Positions 8,464 to 15,670 of a DNA stretch of 23,326 bases are shown here, one piece after another. The position numbers were made by a program, and so were the translations under genes. Source of the DNA: VRUE01 sp035556755 (GTDB taxonomy: Bacteria > Actinomycetota > Thermoleophilia > Solirubrobacterales > 70-9); assembly GCA_035556755.1 (NCBI GenBank), contig DATMEP010000105.1, positions 1 through 23,326 on the forward strand, written 5' to 3'. The notes beneath the pieces are model-generated. The model worked only from the letters and a program-made list of their open reading frames with translations. It was not told the origin of the DNA and made no database searches. Numbering within the stretch: the first letter of the stretch is position 1; each line of letters opens with the position of its first letter.

Positions 8464-9341
8464 GCGGAACCCCGGCTCTGACGTACCCCGAGGACCTGCG
8501 TTCGCTGGTCGAGGAGGCGTTGGAGAAGCTGCGATTTCCCGCCGGGCCAGCCACTGCCGGCCTCGAGGAGGCGATGCGTTACTCGCTGCTCGCCGGCGGC
8601 AAGCGGGTGCGGCCGGTACTCACCCTGGCCACGGCGCGCGCGGTCGGCGCCGACCCCGAGCACTACCTGCAGGCAGCGACCTCGATCGAGTTGATCCATA
8701 CCTACTCGCTGATCCACGACGACCTGCCGGCGATGGACGACGACGATCTCCGTCGCGGCCAGCCCACCGCCCACGTCAAGTTCGGCGAGGACATCGCGAT
8801 CCTCGCCGGCGACGGGCTCTTCGCCGAGGCGATCCGGCTCTTCTGCGAGCAGCGAGGCGATCCCGCTCTTGTCCTTGCCGCGCTGCGCGAGCTGGCGGCG
8901 GCGACCGGGGTCGACGGGATGGTCGGCGGCCAGTACGCCGACGTCACGGGCGAGGCCGGCGATGCCGAGGCGCTGCGAAACGTGCACGCGTTGAAGACCG
9001 GTCGGCTGATCGCCGCCGGCGTTGGCGTCGTACTTACGCTCACGGGACTTCCTGAGCATGAGAAAATGCCCTATCGTCGGTTTGCCGAGGAGCTCGGCGT
9101 CCTCTTTCAGATCGTCGACGACATCCTCGACGTGACCGGAAGCGACGAGGAACTCGGCAAGCCCCGTGGGAGCGACGAGCGACATGGCAAACTCACCTAC
9201 GTCAGCCTCTTCGGGCTCGAGCGGGCGCGTGAGCTGGCCGCCGAGTCCCACGCCAGGGCGACCGAGGCGCTGGCGGAGGCCGACGGCGAGACCGGCGACC
9301 TGAGGGGCGTCGCCGACTACATCTTCACCAGGAACGAATGA
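8460..9341 (+). CDS. ispA: Farnesyl diphosphate synthase (polyprenyl synthetase)
   Basis: Condenses IPP with DMAPP and then GPP to make farnesyl diphosphate for undecaprenyl carriers and terpenoids. 293 residues, the usual size. Substrate-binding AGGKRVRPVL is followed by the first Asp-rich motif DDLPAMDDDD at about residue 87, with the two-residue insertion typical of bacterial FPP synthases. The stretch YSLIHDD before it puts an aromatic residue five positions upstream, matching E. coli IspA and a C15 product. The second motif DDILD is near residue 220. The start is GTG overlapping the upstream stop, and the stop overlaps dxs as ATGA. A stretch near 9030-9090 uses more A/T-rich codons than its surroundings but keeps the frame. 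Confidence 0.95.
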   Translation: MSGTPALTYPEDLRSLVEEALEKLRFPAGPATAGLEEAMRYSLLAGGKRVRPVLTLATARAVGADPEHYLQAATSIELIHTYSLIHDDLPAMDDDDLRRGQPTAHVKFGEDIAILAGDGLFAEAIRLFCEQRGDPALVLAALRELAAATGVDGMVGGQYADVTGEAGDAEALRNVHALKTGRLIAAGVGVVLTLTGLPEHEKMPYRRFAEELGVLFQIVDDILDVTGSDEELGKPRGSDERHGKLTYVSLFGLERARELAAESHARATEALAEADGETGDLRGVADYIFTRNE

Positions 9342-11368
9342 GCGACAAGCAGCCAGAGAACCAGGACGAGGCCCAGGTGGCGCTTCTGGACGGGATCGAG
9401 TCCCCGGCCGACCTGCACGAGCTCGACGACGAGCAGTTGCAGCAGGTGGCGCAGGAAATCCGCACGGACGTGATCGACACAATCGGCGAGATCGGCGGCC
9501 ACTTCGGCGCCAACCTGGGCACCTGCGAGCTGGCCGTCGCCCTGCACAGCCTGCTCGACTCGCCCCGCGACAAGGTCCTCTGGGACGTCGGTCACCAGGC
9601 TTACCCGCACAAGGTCCTCACCGGCCGCCGCGAGCGGCTCTCGACGATCCGTCAGTACGGCGGGCTCGCCCCGTTCTGCTCGATCGCCGAGTCCGAGCAC
9701 GACATCATGGGTGCCGGCCATGCCTCGACCTCGATCGGGTACGCGGTCGGGCTGAAGGAGGCGATGCGGAAGGGGATCGGCGAGGACGGCCGGGTCGCGG
9801 CGGTGATCGGCGACGGAGCCCTTACCGGTGGCGTCGCTTACGAGTCGCTGCACGCCGCCGGCGGGTTGCAGACCCCGGTCGTGATCGTCCTCAACGACAA
9901 CGGCATGTCGATCTCGCCCAACGTCGGCGCGCTCTCGCGCTACTTCAACCGGGTGCGGCTCAACCCGCGCCTCTACCACGCCCGCGAGGGGGTCGAGGAC
10001 CGGCTGACCAAGCTGCCGCTGGGACTCGGCAAGCGGATCGAGCGGCTGGGGCCGGAGATCAAGTCCGCGGTCAAGGCCTACTGGGCGCCGGGCCTCTTCT
10101 TCGAGGAGCTCGACCTCGCCTACATGGGGGTGATCGACGGCCACGACGTGGGGGCGCTGCGCGAGGCGCTGCGCGAGGCCTTCGAGGCCGACCGGCCGGT
10201 TGTCGTCCACATCCACACCGTCAAGGGCAAGGGCTTCGCGCCCGCCGAGGAGGGCGGGTTGGAGGGGATGGAGAAGTGGCACGCGGCGAAGCCGAAGAGC
10301 ATCGTCAACGGCGAACCGGCACCGAAGCCGGTCCCGGTCAAAGAGTCCGACTCGCCGGAGGCGATCGCTCCGGAGCGGCTCGAGGAGCCGCCCAAAGCGG
10401 GGGCCCCGCCCCAGTACACGCAGGTCTTCGCGGACGCGATCGTCGCCGAGGCCGAGCGCGACGAGCGGGTGATCGGGATCACCGCGGCGATGGCGGGGGG
10501 GACCGGTCTGCAAAAGCTCGCCGACGAGGTGCCCGAGCAGTACTACGACGTCGGGATCGCCGAGCAGAACGCGGTGCTGCTCGCCTCGGGCCTGGCGCTG
10601 CAGGGCGCGAAGCCCGTCTGCGCGATCTACTCGACCTTCCTCCAACGCGCCTACGACCAGATCATCCACGACGTCTGCCTGCAGGAGCTCGACGTCACCT
10701 TCGCCATGGACCGGGCGGGCCTGGTCGGCGACGACGGCCCGACCCACCACGGCGCCTTCGACGTCTCCTACTTCCGCGCGCTGCCGAACGTGGTCGTGAT
10801 GGCCCCTCGCGACGAGGCGATGCTGGTCCACATGCTGCGCACCGCGATCGCCCACGACGGTCCGGCGGCGCTGCGTTATCCACGCGGCGCCGCGGAGGGG
10901 GTCGATATCCCGGCCGAGCCGCAGGAGGTTCCGATCGGCAGCGGCGAGCTGCTGGAGAGCGGCGAGCGGGTGGCGCTGCTCGGCTACGGCTACGGCGTCA
11001 CGGTCGCCCTGCAGGCGGCCGAGATCCTCGCCGGTCACGATCTGCAGCCGACCGTCGCCGACGCCCGCTTCGCCAAGCCGCTGGACGAGGAGCTGCTGGA
11101 GCGGTTGGCGATGGGGCACGACCTGGTGGTGACGATCGAGGAGAACGTGCTGCCGGGTGGGTTCGGTTCGGGGGTGCTCGAGCACCTCGAGGACGCCTTC
11201 GGCGACCGGCCGGAGGAGCGGGCGCGGGTGATGCGGATCGGGTTGCCGGACCGCTACGTCACTCACGGCAAGCCGGCGCTGCTGCGCGAGGAGGTCGGCC
11301 TGACCGGGGAGTCCGTCGCCGCGCGGGTACTGGCGGCGCTGCATTCCGGCGAGCCGGCTTTGAGCTGA
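9338..11368 (+). CDS. dxs: 1-deoxy-D-xylulose-5-phosphate synthase
   Basis: First enzyme of the MEP isoprenoid route: pyruvate plus glyceraldehyde-3-phosphate to DXP, using thiamine diphosphate and Mg. Features: WDVGHQAYPHKVLTGR, GAGHASTSIGYAVG, the cofactor site GDGALTGG (residue ~158) with NDN (~188), and the catalytic Glu of GIAEQNAV (~408), then AMDRAGLVGDDGPTHHGAFD and RYPRG. At 676 residues it is longer than the usual 620-640. The excess lies in an acidic N-terminal extension (residues 1-~30) and a Pro/Glu-rich linker at ~325-365 between the first two domains. It is translationally coupled to ispA, so precursor synthesis and chain elongation are co-expressed. No further MEP genes are in the window. 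Confidence 0.97.
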   Translation: MSDKQPENQDEAQVALLDGIESPADLHELDDEQLQQVAQEIRTDVIDTIGEIGGHFGANLGTCELAVALHSLLDSPRDKVLWDVGHQAYPHKVLTGRRERLSTIRQYGGLAPFCSIAESEHDIMGAGHASTSIGYAVGLKEAMRKGIGEDGRVAAVIGDGALTGGVAYESLHAAGGLQTPVVIVLNDNGMSISPNVGALSRYFNRVRLNPRLYHAREGVEDRLTKLPLGLGKRIERLGPEIKSAVKAYWAPGLFFEELDLAYMGVIDGHDVGALREALREAFEADRPVVVHIHTVKGKGFAPAEEGGLEGMEKWHAAKPKSIVNGEPAPKPVPVKESDSPEAIAPERLEEPPKAGAPPQYTQVFADAIVAEAERDERVIGITAAMAGGTGLQKLADEVPEQYYDVGIAEQNAVLLASGLALQGAKPVCAIYSTFLQRAYDQIIHDVCLQELDVTFAMDRAGLVGDDGPTHHGAFDVSYFRALPNVVVMAPRDEAMLVHMLRTAIAHDGPAALRYPRGAAEGVDIPAEPQEVPIGSGELLESGERVALLGYGYGVTVALQAAEILAGHDLQPTVADARFAKPLDEELLERLAMGHDLVVTIEENVLPGGFGSGVLEHLEDAFGDRPEERARVMRIGLPDRYVTHGKPALLREEVGLTGESVAARVLAALHSGEPALS

Positions 11369-11383
11369 GCTCGCAGCCGAGCT
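11368..11383 (+). terminator. Hairpin at the end of dxs
   Basis: AGCTCG-CAGC-CGAGCT begins on the last base of the dxs stop codon: six perfect pairs and a four-base loop, followed by TTCCTCC, which is only weakly T-rich. Probably the 3' end of the nusB-dxs transcript. Confidence 0.45.
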
Positions 11384-11472
11384 TCCTCCGAATTAGAGCT
11401 TGCACCAAAGCGCTCAATCGGCTACGCTGCCGCGGCCTTCTTGGTGGCAACTGAACCGGCTCGCTTCGCGGA

Positions 11473-11531
11473 CGTTTCTGGGGTTACTACAGGGAGAGAA
11501 GGCTCGTATATCTCTAGATATGCAGGGTCCG
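11473..11531 (+). repeat. Dispersed direct repeat, left copy
   Basis: Bases 11473-11496 are identical over 24 bp to 15695-15718 in the same orientation. After a variable stretch, similarity resumes (TATCTCTA, ATATG, GG, TCCG). The left copy lacks the hairpin arm that precedes the right copy. It lies in the 281-bp stretch between dxs (stop 11368) and the convergent reductase gene (stop 11650), which holds no gene I can support. Confidence 0.8.
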
Positions 11532-11546
11532 CTGGGCAGGCGGACC
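11526..11546. other. Hairpin GGTCCGC-N7-GCGGACC
   Basis: Seven perfect pairs around a 7-base spacer, beginning inside the last conserved bases of the left repeat copy. It could be an RNA stem or a protein site; there is no T tract. Confidence 0.45.
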
Positions 11547-11598
11547 GCTGCCCTCAAGGCCGCGGGAGGCTGGGGGCGGCGTGCCCGCGGCGAACCGG

Positions 11599-11646
11599 CG
11601 CATCCGACATCGACCACGTCGGGGTGTGGGGTGAAGGTCGGATGCG
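11599..11646 (-). terminator. 10-bp inverted repeat after the reductase gene
   Basis: CGCATCCGAC (11599-11608) and GTCGGATGCG (11637-11646) are perfect complements with a 28-base loop. The stem begins 3 bases beyond the stop codon of the minus-strand gene at 11650. It probably ends that transcript or protects its 3' end; no U tract follows. Confidence 0.5.
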
Positions 11647-11649
11647 GCG

Positions 11650-12930
11650 CTACGAGGAGACAGAGAAGCGCAGGCCGGCCCGGGCGAAGCGGTCGAGGCT
11701 ACCGGTGCCGAGCGCAGCGGCCGGGGTGAAGCAGCCGCCGCCTGACGGTCTGGCGCCGTCTTCGGCCAGCAACAGACCCGCCTCGCCGAACATCCGCGAG
11801 GTGGTCAGGTAGCCGGGGTGCCCGTCCGCGTCGACGTCGACGCGGACGTAGTGGCCACCGGCGGTGCGAGCGTTGACGGCCAGGCTCCAGGCCCATTTCT
11901 CCAGGTCGTCTCCGGCGGGACCGAATCCAGACTTCGGTAGAGCCCGGCGCATGACGCCTGCCGCGCGGCGACGAACCGCTGGTTGGGCCTGGACCAGTGC
12001 GGCGAATCCGGCCTGCGTCGCACTCAGCACGAGGGCGGCCGTGTAGCGGAGCGGCACGGTCGGGATCTGATCGAGGACCGCGACGCCCTCCCGGTAGCGG
12101 AAGGGCTCGGCCTCGGCACCCCGTTCCGCGGCCGTCAACGCCATGGTGCGGTGGATCACGGCGGGGTTGATGAACGCGCCCGGAGCCATCGGTCCGATCA
12201 CGTCTCCGCTGGCGCTGAAGCGGGGCGCGATCGCGATCGGGCTGACGCGGCGCACCGTCTCCGCCAGGTTGGAGTCGGAGATCAAGGCCGCAGGATCGGC
12301 AAGCCGCCCGGCGTCGGGGTCGTCGATCTGCTCGGCTGCGCTCTGCAGCGTGCCGCCCGAGATCGAGTCCGAGAGGCGCACTCGGCCCGGCGGCGGATCG
12401 AAGGAGACGCCGACGTCGGCCTCGGCCAGCTCCTCGCCCCAGCGCTCACGCGCCGTCTCGGCGGCGAGCAGCACCGCCAGGTCGGGCGGCAGCGCCTCGA
12501 AGCCGCTTACCTGCACCACCTTCACCCCGGCCGCGGCCGCACGGTCGTGGAAGGCGTCGATCGTGCGGCGCACGAAGGGGATCTCGCCGGTCAGGTCGAC
12601 ATAGTGGGAGCCGCCCGCGACGCAGGCCTCGATCACCGGCGTGCCGTAGAGGGTGTAGGGGCCGACGAGGTCGAGCACGACCCGCGTCCGCGAGGCCATC
12701 GCCGCCAGCGAGGCGGGATCGCCGGCGTCGGCGACGATCGTCTCCGGGGCCTGTACGCCGATCTCGCCGAGAACCTGTTCTACCTTCGCGGGATCCCGCG
12801 CCGCGACCGCCCAGCGAGCGCCGGTCTCCCCGGCTCGTTCGGCGAGGTAGGCGGCGACGTTGCGCCCGGCGATGCCGGTGGCGCCGAAGACGACGACCGA
12901 GAGGTCCTTGCTGTCCGAGGCTGACTCCAT
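11650..12930 (-). CDS. Saccharopine dehydrogenase-like NAD(P)-dependent reductase (trans-acting enoyl reductase type)
   Basis: 426 residues. The N-terminal Rossmann domain begins SVVVFGATGIAGRNVAAYLAE (residues ~11-31), followed by AVAARDPAKVEQVL and DAGDPASLAAMASRTRVVLDLVGPYTLYGTPVIEACVAGGSHYVDLTGE, the diagnostic run of the saccharopine-dehydrogenase-like family that includes the mycobacterial trans-acting enoyl reductase of phthiocerol lipid synthesis. The C-terminal half is much less conserved (GGGCFTPAAALG near the end is typical). It is not a lysine-pathway enzyme by context; a role in lipid or ketone reduction is possible but there is no lipid-synthesis gene nearby. ATG at 12930, with TAGCCT nine bases upstream on the minus strand as a possible -10 box. 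Confidence 0.85.
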   Translation of the reverse strand: MESASDSKDLSVVVFGATGIAGRNVAAYLAERAGETGARWAVAARDPAKVEQVLGEIGVQAPETIVADAGDPASLAAMASRTRVVLDLVGPYTLYGTPVIEACVAGGSHYVDLTGEIPFVRRTIDAFHDRAAAAGVKVVQVSGFEALPPDLAVLLAAETARERWGEELAEADVGVSFDPPPGRVRLSDSISGGTLQSAAEQIDDPDAGRLADPAALISDSNLAETVRRVSPIAIAPRFSASGDVIGPMAPGAFINPAVIHRTMALTAAERGAEAEPFRYREGVAVLDQIPTVPLRYTAALVLSATQAGFAALVQAQPAVRRRAAGVMRRALPKSGFGPAGDDLEKWAWSLAVNARTAGGHYVRVDVDADGHPGYLTTSRMFGEAGLLLAEDGARPSGGGCFTPAAALGTGSLDRFARAGLRFSVSS

Positions 12931-13037
12931 CGCGGTTGCAGGCTAGCGTCCAGATGCGGTGCAGGGGCGCAAGGCCAACAGCTCGCGGCCCGCTTTCAAG
13001 CACGATCGCGAGTCCTACACCGACGCGAAGGGCGCCT

Positions 13038-13409
13038 TCATTCGCGAGGCTCTGGAGGGTCGAGCACGTCCATCCTCACGATCAACCCATCCTCCAGCCG
13101 GTAGCGGTGGCGCACTCGGGAGTCCGTGAGCAGCTCACCGCTGCGGGCGTCATGCACCACCTGGTGGACGTCGGCCGTGATGCTGCCATCGGCATCCTCC
13201 TCGAAGCCCTGCGGTTCGACTCGGCCTGAGATCTCCCTGAACTGGCGCTCCCAGTACTCCCGCACCGCTGCGCGGCCTCGCACCCGACCGCCCTCCCAGG
13301 CGTTTGGCCAGTCGACGTCGGGGTGCATCGCCGCGATCGCGGCGTCCAGATCGCGCGCGTTGAACGCGACGTACGTAGCGCGAAGGATCTGCTCGGATTC
13401 CTCCTCCAC
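13038..13409 (-). CDS. SnoaL-like / NTF2-fold protein
   Basis: 123 residues from the GTG at 13409. The opening helix EQILRATYVAFNARDLDAAIAAMHPDVDWPNAWEGG is the standard start of SnoaL-like NTF2-fold proteins, then RGRAAVREYWERQF, a beta sheet (TADVHQVVHDARSG; VRHRYRLEDGLIVRMDVLDPP). The family includes cyclases, isomerases, hydrolases and non-enzymatic binders, so function is open. The same frame stays open upstream to 14654, but starts there would run under two opposite-strand or unrelated genes; the GTG at 13409 fits the family N-terminus and abuts the inverted repeat at 13410. It is divergent from the thioredoxin-fold gene at 13446. Confidence 0.78.
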   Translation of the reverse strand: MEEESEQILRATYVAFNARDLDAAIAAMHPDVDWPNAWEGGRVRGRAAVREYWERQFREISGRVEPQGFEEDADGSITADVHQVVHDARSGELLTDSRVRHRYRLEDGLIVRMDVLDPPEPRE

Positions 13410-13425
13410 GTGCAAAGAGTTGCAC
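13410..13425. promoter_or_regulatory. Inverted repeat GTGCAA-N4-TTGCAC in a divergent promoter gap
   Basis: Perfect 6-bp arms with a 4-base spacer (AGAG) fill 16 of the 36 bases between two divergent starts (13409 minus, 13446 plus). The size and symmetry fit an operator for a dimeric regulator controlling both genes. It touches the minus start codon, so bound protein would block that gene. Confidence 0.5.
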
Positions 13426-13433
13426 CGGGCGGT

Positions 13434-13439
13434 TAAGGT
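13434..13439 (+). promoter_or_regulatory. Candidate -10 hexamer TAAGGT, leaderless start
   Basis: TAAGGT lies 6 bases before the GTG at 13446, without a Shine-Dalgarno sequence between them. Part of the neighbouring inverted repeat would fall under the polymerase. Confidence 0.45.
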
Positions 13440-13445
13440 TGCGTC

Positions 13446-13721
13446 GTGGCCGTCAAGCTCCATCGCTGCTCCACCATGTGGGTCAAGATCGATGCCCACC
13501 CGTGCTGGCGGGTCCAGAAGGCCCTCGACGAGCAGGAGATCGAGTACGAGGTCGTCAAGGGCCCGCTGCGCCCCGGCAAGCGCGAGGAGCTGGCGCAGGT
13601 CTCGGGCCAGCGCAAGTACCCGGCGATCGAGTTCGAGGACGGCACCACCTACCGCGCCGAGTCGAAGGACATGGCCGAGCGCATCCGCGCCGGCAAGCTC
13701 TTCGAGGGCCAGGGCTCCTAA
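13446..13721 (+). CDS. Small glutaredoxin/GST N-terminal-like thioredoxin-fold protein
   Basis: 91 residues. The fold is read from the beta strand VKLHRC, the helix start HPCWRVQKALDEQEIEYEVVKGPL, the cis-Pro segment YPAIEFEDG and the following TTYRAESKDMAERI. This is the GST N-terminal or glutaredoxin layout with no C-terminal GST helical domain. The usual CPYC/CPxC active site is replaced by HPCW, which leaves a cysteine only at the third position, plus Cys near residues 7-8 and a CSTMW stretch inserted after strand one. Classical dithiol chemistry is therefore doubtful; a monothiol or binding role is possible. Its stop overlaps the stop of the convergent lipoprotein gene by two bases. Confidence 0.8.
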   Translation: MAVKLHRCSTMWVKIDAHPCWRVQKALDEQEIEYEVVKGPLRPGKREELAQVSGQRKYPAIEFEDGTTYRAESKDMAERIRAGKLFEGQGS

Positions 13722-14398
13722 GCGTCGCAGTCGGCTTCGAGCGGGATCCGGCGCTCGAAGGCTTCGCCACTCTGGCTCGTGAAGGAGGCGTTGGCGATCG
13801 CCTCCCGCCGGCAGATGTCCTGGTTGAGGATCAGGTAGCCGGGGTCGCCGCCGGTGATACTGAGCTCGAAGGTGTCCATTGGCACATCCGGAACGTCGTC
13901 GACGCCGGCCTCGATCCTCACCCCTCGGATCGCTATCCGGCCGCGCAGAACGATTCCCGCGGGCCCTTCGCCGAGCAGATAGGCGAGCCGGGGCAGTCCG
14001 CCGGAGCCCGAGACCGGGTAGACGGGCCCGGTGAGCGCTTCGCTGTACGTCGGGCTGACGACCCGGGCAACGCCCAGGCGCTTCCGGCCGGCGCAATCGT
14101 TGGCCTCGAGCTCGCGCTCGCTGCAGAGGTTGCCGAGCGCCGCCTGCTCGACGACGAAGACGGGAGGAAGGGTCACGGCCGCCGAGCGGATGTTGGTGTC
14201 GCCGGGTCTCGTCTTGACCCGCAGCACCACCTCTGGCTTGTCGGTGCGCTTGGTCCCGCCGATCGCAGTGAGGGTGGCCTGCGGACTGAACGGCTCGCGC
14301 GGCTCGCTGTCCTCCTCGTCGCCGCCGCCGCAACCGGCGAGGAAGAGAGAGACGACAAGGATCGCGAGGAGGGTGGGGCTGAGTCTGAGGCGCGGCAT
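13718..14398 (-). CDS. Putative lipoprotein, unknown function
   Basis: 226 residues from the ATG at 14398. The N-terminus MPRLRLSPTLLAILVVSLFL is followed by the lipobox LAGC and a GGGDEEDSEP linker, so it should be lipid-anchored on the outer face of the membrane. The exported part has several cysteines (NLCSERELEANDCAG; ICRREA; ADCDA at the end) that could pair outside the cell. I do not recognise the domain. TACGTT seven bases before the ATG is a likely -10 box. The frame continues open upstream under the next gene, but the lipobox fixes the start. Confidence 0.8.
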   Translation of the reverse strand: MPRLRLSPTLLAILVVSLFLAGCGGGDEEDSEPREPFSPQATLTAIGGTKRTDKPEVVLRVKTRPGDTNIRSAAVTLPPVFVVEQAALGNLCSERELEANDCAGRKRLGVARVVSPTYSEALTGPVYPVSGSGGLPRLAYLLGEGPAGIVLRGRIAIRGVRIEAGVDDVPDVPMDTFELSITGGDPGYLILNQDICRREAIANASFTSQSGEAFERRIPLEADCDA

Positions 14399-14405
14399 CC
14401 GGGGA

Positions 14406-14411
14406 AACGTA
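14406..14411 (-). promoter_or_regulatory. Candidate -10 hexamer TACGTT for the lipoprotein gene
   Basis: Read on the minus strand, TACGTT is followed by 7 bases and the ATG at 14398, the spacing seen before several other genes in the window. Confidence 0.45.
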
Positions 14412-14415
14412 CTGC

Positions 14416-14952
14416 CTATTGTCCCGACGCCTGCGCGACGGCGCCACGACTGCGTAGGCGCATCGCCAGCCCGGCAAGCAGGTAGACGATCGCCGTTGTG
14501 AGCAGGACGAACTTGCAGGCGGCGAAGATCGTCGCCAGCAGGGGAAACGCCGCACCGGCGCCGTCGAGCGTGAGCAACAGGCAGGCGTTCTCGAGCGCGT
14601 CGAAGGCGGCGCCGAGTGCGCCGAACGAGACGACGACCCCGCCGATCGCGGCAAGGCGGCGCCAACCGCGATCCCTGGCGAGATCGCGAACCGCGGCCAG
14701 GGCGAGGGTGAGGAAGGCCCCGTAGGCGAGGAGGAAGCCGAAGTCGATCCAGAGCGACTCGCGAGCGGCGTCCTGGCCCTCCTCGCCCCATTCGGCGAGG
14801 ATCTCGTCGGCCCGGTCCTGGCCGCCCGTCAGCTCGAACGGGACTATCCCCGGGCCGCCGGTGTCCTGCATCCGCTCGTCGGCGGGCGACATCGCCAGGA
14901 GCAGGAGCACCGTTGCGATCCCCGATACAACCAGTCCCCGCCGCCGCGTCAC
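14416..14952 (-). CDS. Small integral membrane protein, four helices
   Basis: 178 residues with hydrophobic segments near residues 7-21, 68-88, 98-120 and 135-165. Between the first and second there is a ~45-residue polar loop (DERMQDTGGPGIVPFELTGGQDRADEILAEWGEEG) that would face outside. SLWIDFGFLLAYGAFLTLAL and the DALENACLLL segment recur, as I recall, in uncharacterised four-helix bacterial membrane proteins; no function is known to me. The start is GTG at 14952. It lies 17 bp upstream of the lipoprotein gene on the same strand, so the two may be co-transcribed despite the candidate -10 box in the gap. Confidence 0.75.
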   Translation of the reverse strand: MTRRRGLVVSGIATVLLLLAMSPADERMQDTGGPGIVPFELTGGQDRADEILAEWGEEGQDAARESLWIDFGFLLAYGAFLTLALAAVRDLARDRGWRRLAAIGGVVVSFGALGAAFDALENACLLLTLDGAGAAFPLLATIFAACKFVLLTTAIVYLLAGLAMRLRSRGAVAQASGQ

Positions 14953-15020
14953 GCGGGCATCATCTCGCAGTCGACTCCCTCTCGGGTCGCCCCCATATGT
15001 GGATTTTGCTCATATTGTCT

Positions 15021-15030
15021 AGATCGATCT
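15021..15030. promoter_or_regulatory. 10-bp palindrome AGATCGATCT next to a -35 box
   Basis: Perfect palindrome ending three bases before the -35 hexamer at 15033, the place where an activator or repressor commonly binds. The surrounding bases from 14994 are AT-richer than the rest of the window. Confidence 0.35.
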
Positions 15031-15032
15031 CC

Positions 15033-15061
15033 TTGACCCGGTTCTCGGCAGCCCCTACATT
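15033..15061 (+). promoter_or_regulatory. Near-consensus housekeeping promoter TTGACC-N17-TACATT
   Basis: -35 TTGACC (15033-15038), exactly 17 bases of spacer, -10 TACATT (15056-15061). It is the best promoter match in the window. The predicted start of transcription is at about 15068-15069, which coincides with an ATG. Confidence 0.7.
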
Positions 15062-15068
15062 GCCTCCT

Positions 15069-15170
15069 ATGGGACCGCTCTTAACACGACGGCCGTTGCA
15101 AACACGGGGGGTGGGGCTGCTGACACCAGCCCGATCCGGTCATTCCGTCCACTTGGAGCCCGGAAGCTGA
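15069..15170 (+). CDS. Candidate leaderless 33-residue leader peptide
   Basis: ATG at 15069 lies 7 bases after the -10 box, so translation would begin at the first base of the RNA. The 33 codons end in TGA at 15168-15170, 62 bases before the start of the next gene. The peptide (MGPLLTRRPLQTRGVGLL..., ending LEPGS) is basic, has no membrane segment and resembles nothing I know. Its reading crosses two RNA stems (15114-15132, 15135-15164), the arrangement used in attenuation. Without expression data or homologues it could equally be chance. Confidence 0.3.
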   Translation: MGPLLTRRPLQTRGVGLLTPARSGHSVHLEPGS

Positions 15171-15232
15171 GCGTGGCCTAGGGATTCGTCTCAGACCCGC
15201 CTCGGCTCGCAGGGGCAGGGGGTGTTGAGACG
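15114..15232 (+). promoter_or_regulatory. Structured 5' leader with three successive stems
   Basis: Stem 1: GGGCTG/CAGCCC (15114-15132). Stem 2: TCCGG/CCGGA (15135-15164). Stem 3: CGTCTCA (15187-15193) with TGAGACG (15226-15232), which ends on the base before the ATG at 15233. Together with the promoter at 15033 this gives a ~165-base leader. It does not match a riboswitch class that I recognise. Confidence 0.4.
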
Positions 15233-15634
15233 ATGTGCAGGTCACGATCGCAGAGGAATCGCAGGCAGCGGAGGGGCGGGGAGGCCAGGCTCTGGCAGCC
15301 CGGCGCAGATGCGAACGGGCATGGCTCGGCCGGCCGGTCCGAGAAAAACCCTCAGCCGACAGAGACAGTCCAGCATTGGCGGGAACGTGAGAAACCAGCG
15401 GCGACGGCCATATGGCAAACCGTCGCCTTTTTCTTTATGGCTTTCGCCATAGGCACGGGGGTGGCCGCGCTGACCCTGGCTGACGACGTGGCCATCCGGC
15501 CGGCAGAGCTTTGGATCGCCACTGGCGGGTTATTCGCGTTGGCCGTGACCTGCTTCGTGGCTCATCTCGACGTCAATCGGGGACGAAGGAGCCGGGAGTA
15601 CGTGATCGAACCAGTGCCCCCTGCTGGGCAGTGA
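15233..15634 (+). CDS. Small two-helix membrane protein, unknown
   Basis: 133 residues from the ATG at 15233. The first ~55 are polar and Arg-rich, then two hydrophobic segments (about TVAFFFMAFAIGTGVAAL and LWIATGGLFALAVTCFVAHL), and a basic tail ending EYVIEPVPPAGQ. Codon use in the N-terminal part (AGG, CGA, TCA) is unlike the GC-rich genes around it, so the true start may be further in, or the gene may be a recent arrival. The two clean helices, a promoter upstream and a terminator 37 bases after the stop support a real gene. No family recognised. Confidence 0.5.
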   Translation: MCRSRSQRNRRQRRGGEARLWQPGADANGHGSAGRSEKNPQPTETVQHWREREKPAATAIWQTVAFFFMAFAIGTGVAALTLADDVAIRPAELWIATGGLFALAVTCFVAHLDVNRGRRSREYVIEPVPPAGQ

Positions 15635-15670
15635 TCCAGGGCGATCATCAGGCGAAGGATGCACAACAGA

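Noticed and set aside
9317..11344. 675-codon open frame antisense to dxs
   Set aside because: Long antisense frames are expected in GC-rich codon-biased genes. The product is His/Arg/Val-rich with no domain, while the plus strand is an intact dxs.
12959..13138. Possible gene remnant reading VQGRKANSSRPAFKHDRE
   Set aside because: The short plus-strand frame loses protein-like character where it overlaps the SnoaL gene, and I can match it to nothing.
13410..14654. Upstream extension of the SnoaL-like gene
   Set aside because: The frame stays open but would run under the thioredoxin-fold and lipoprotein genes; the family N-terminus begins at 13409.
14995..15004. ATATGTGGAT shared with 15738-15747 as a third repeat copy
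   Set aside because: Only ten bases match and the 24-bp core is absent; likely chance in an AT-richer stretch.
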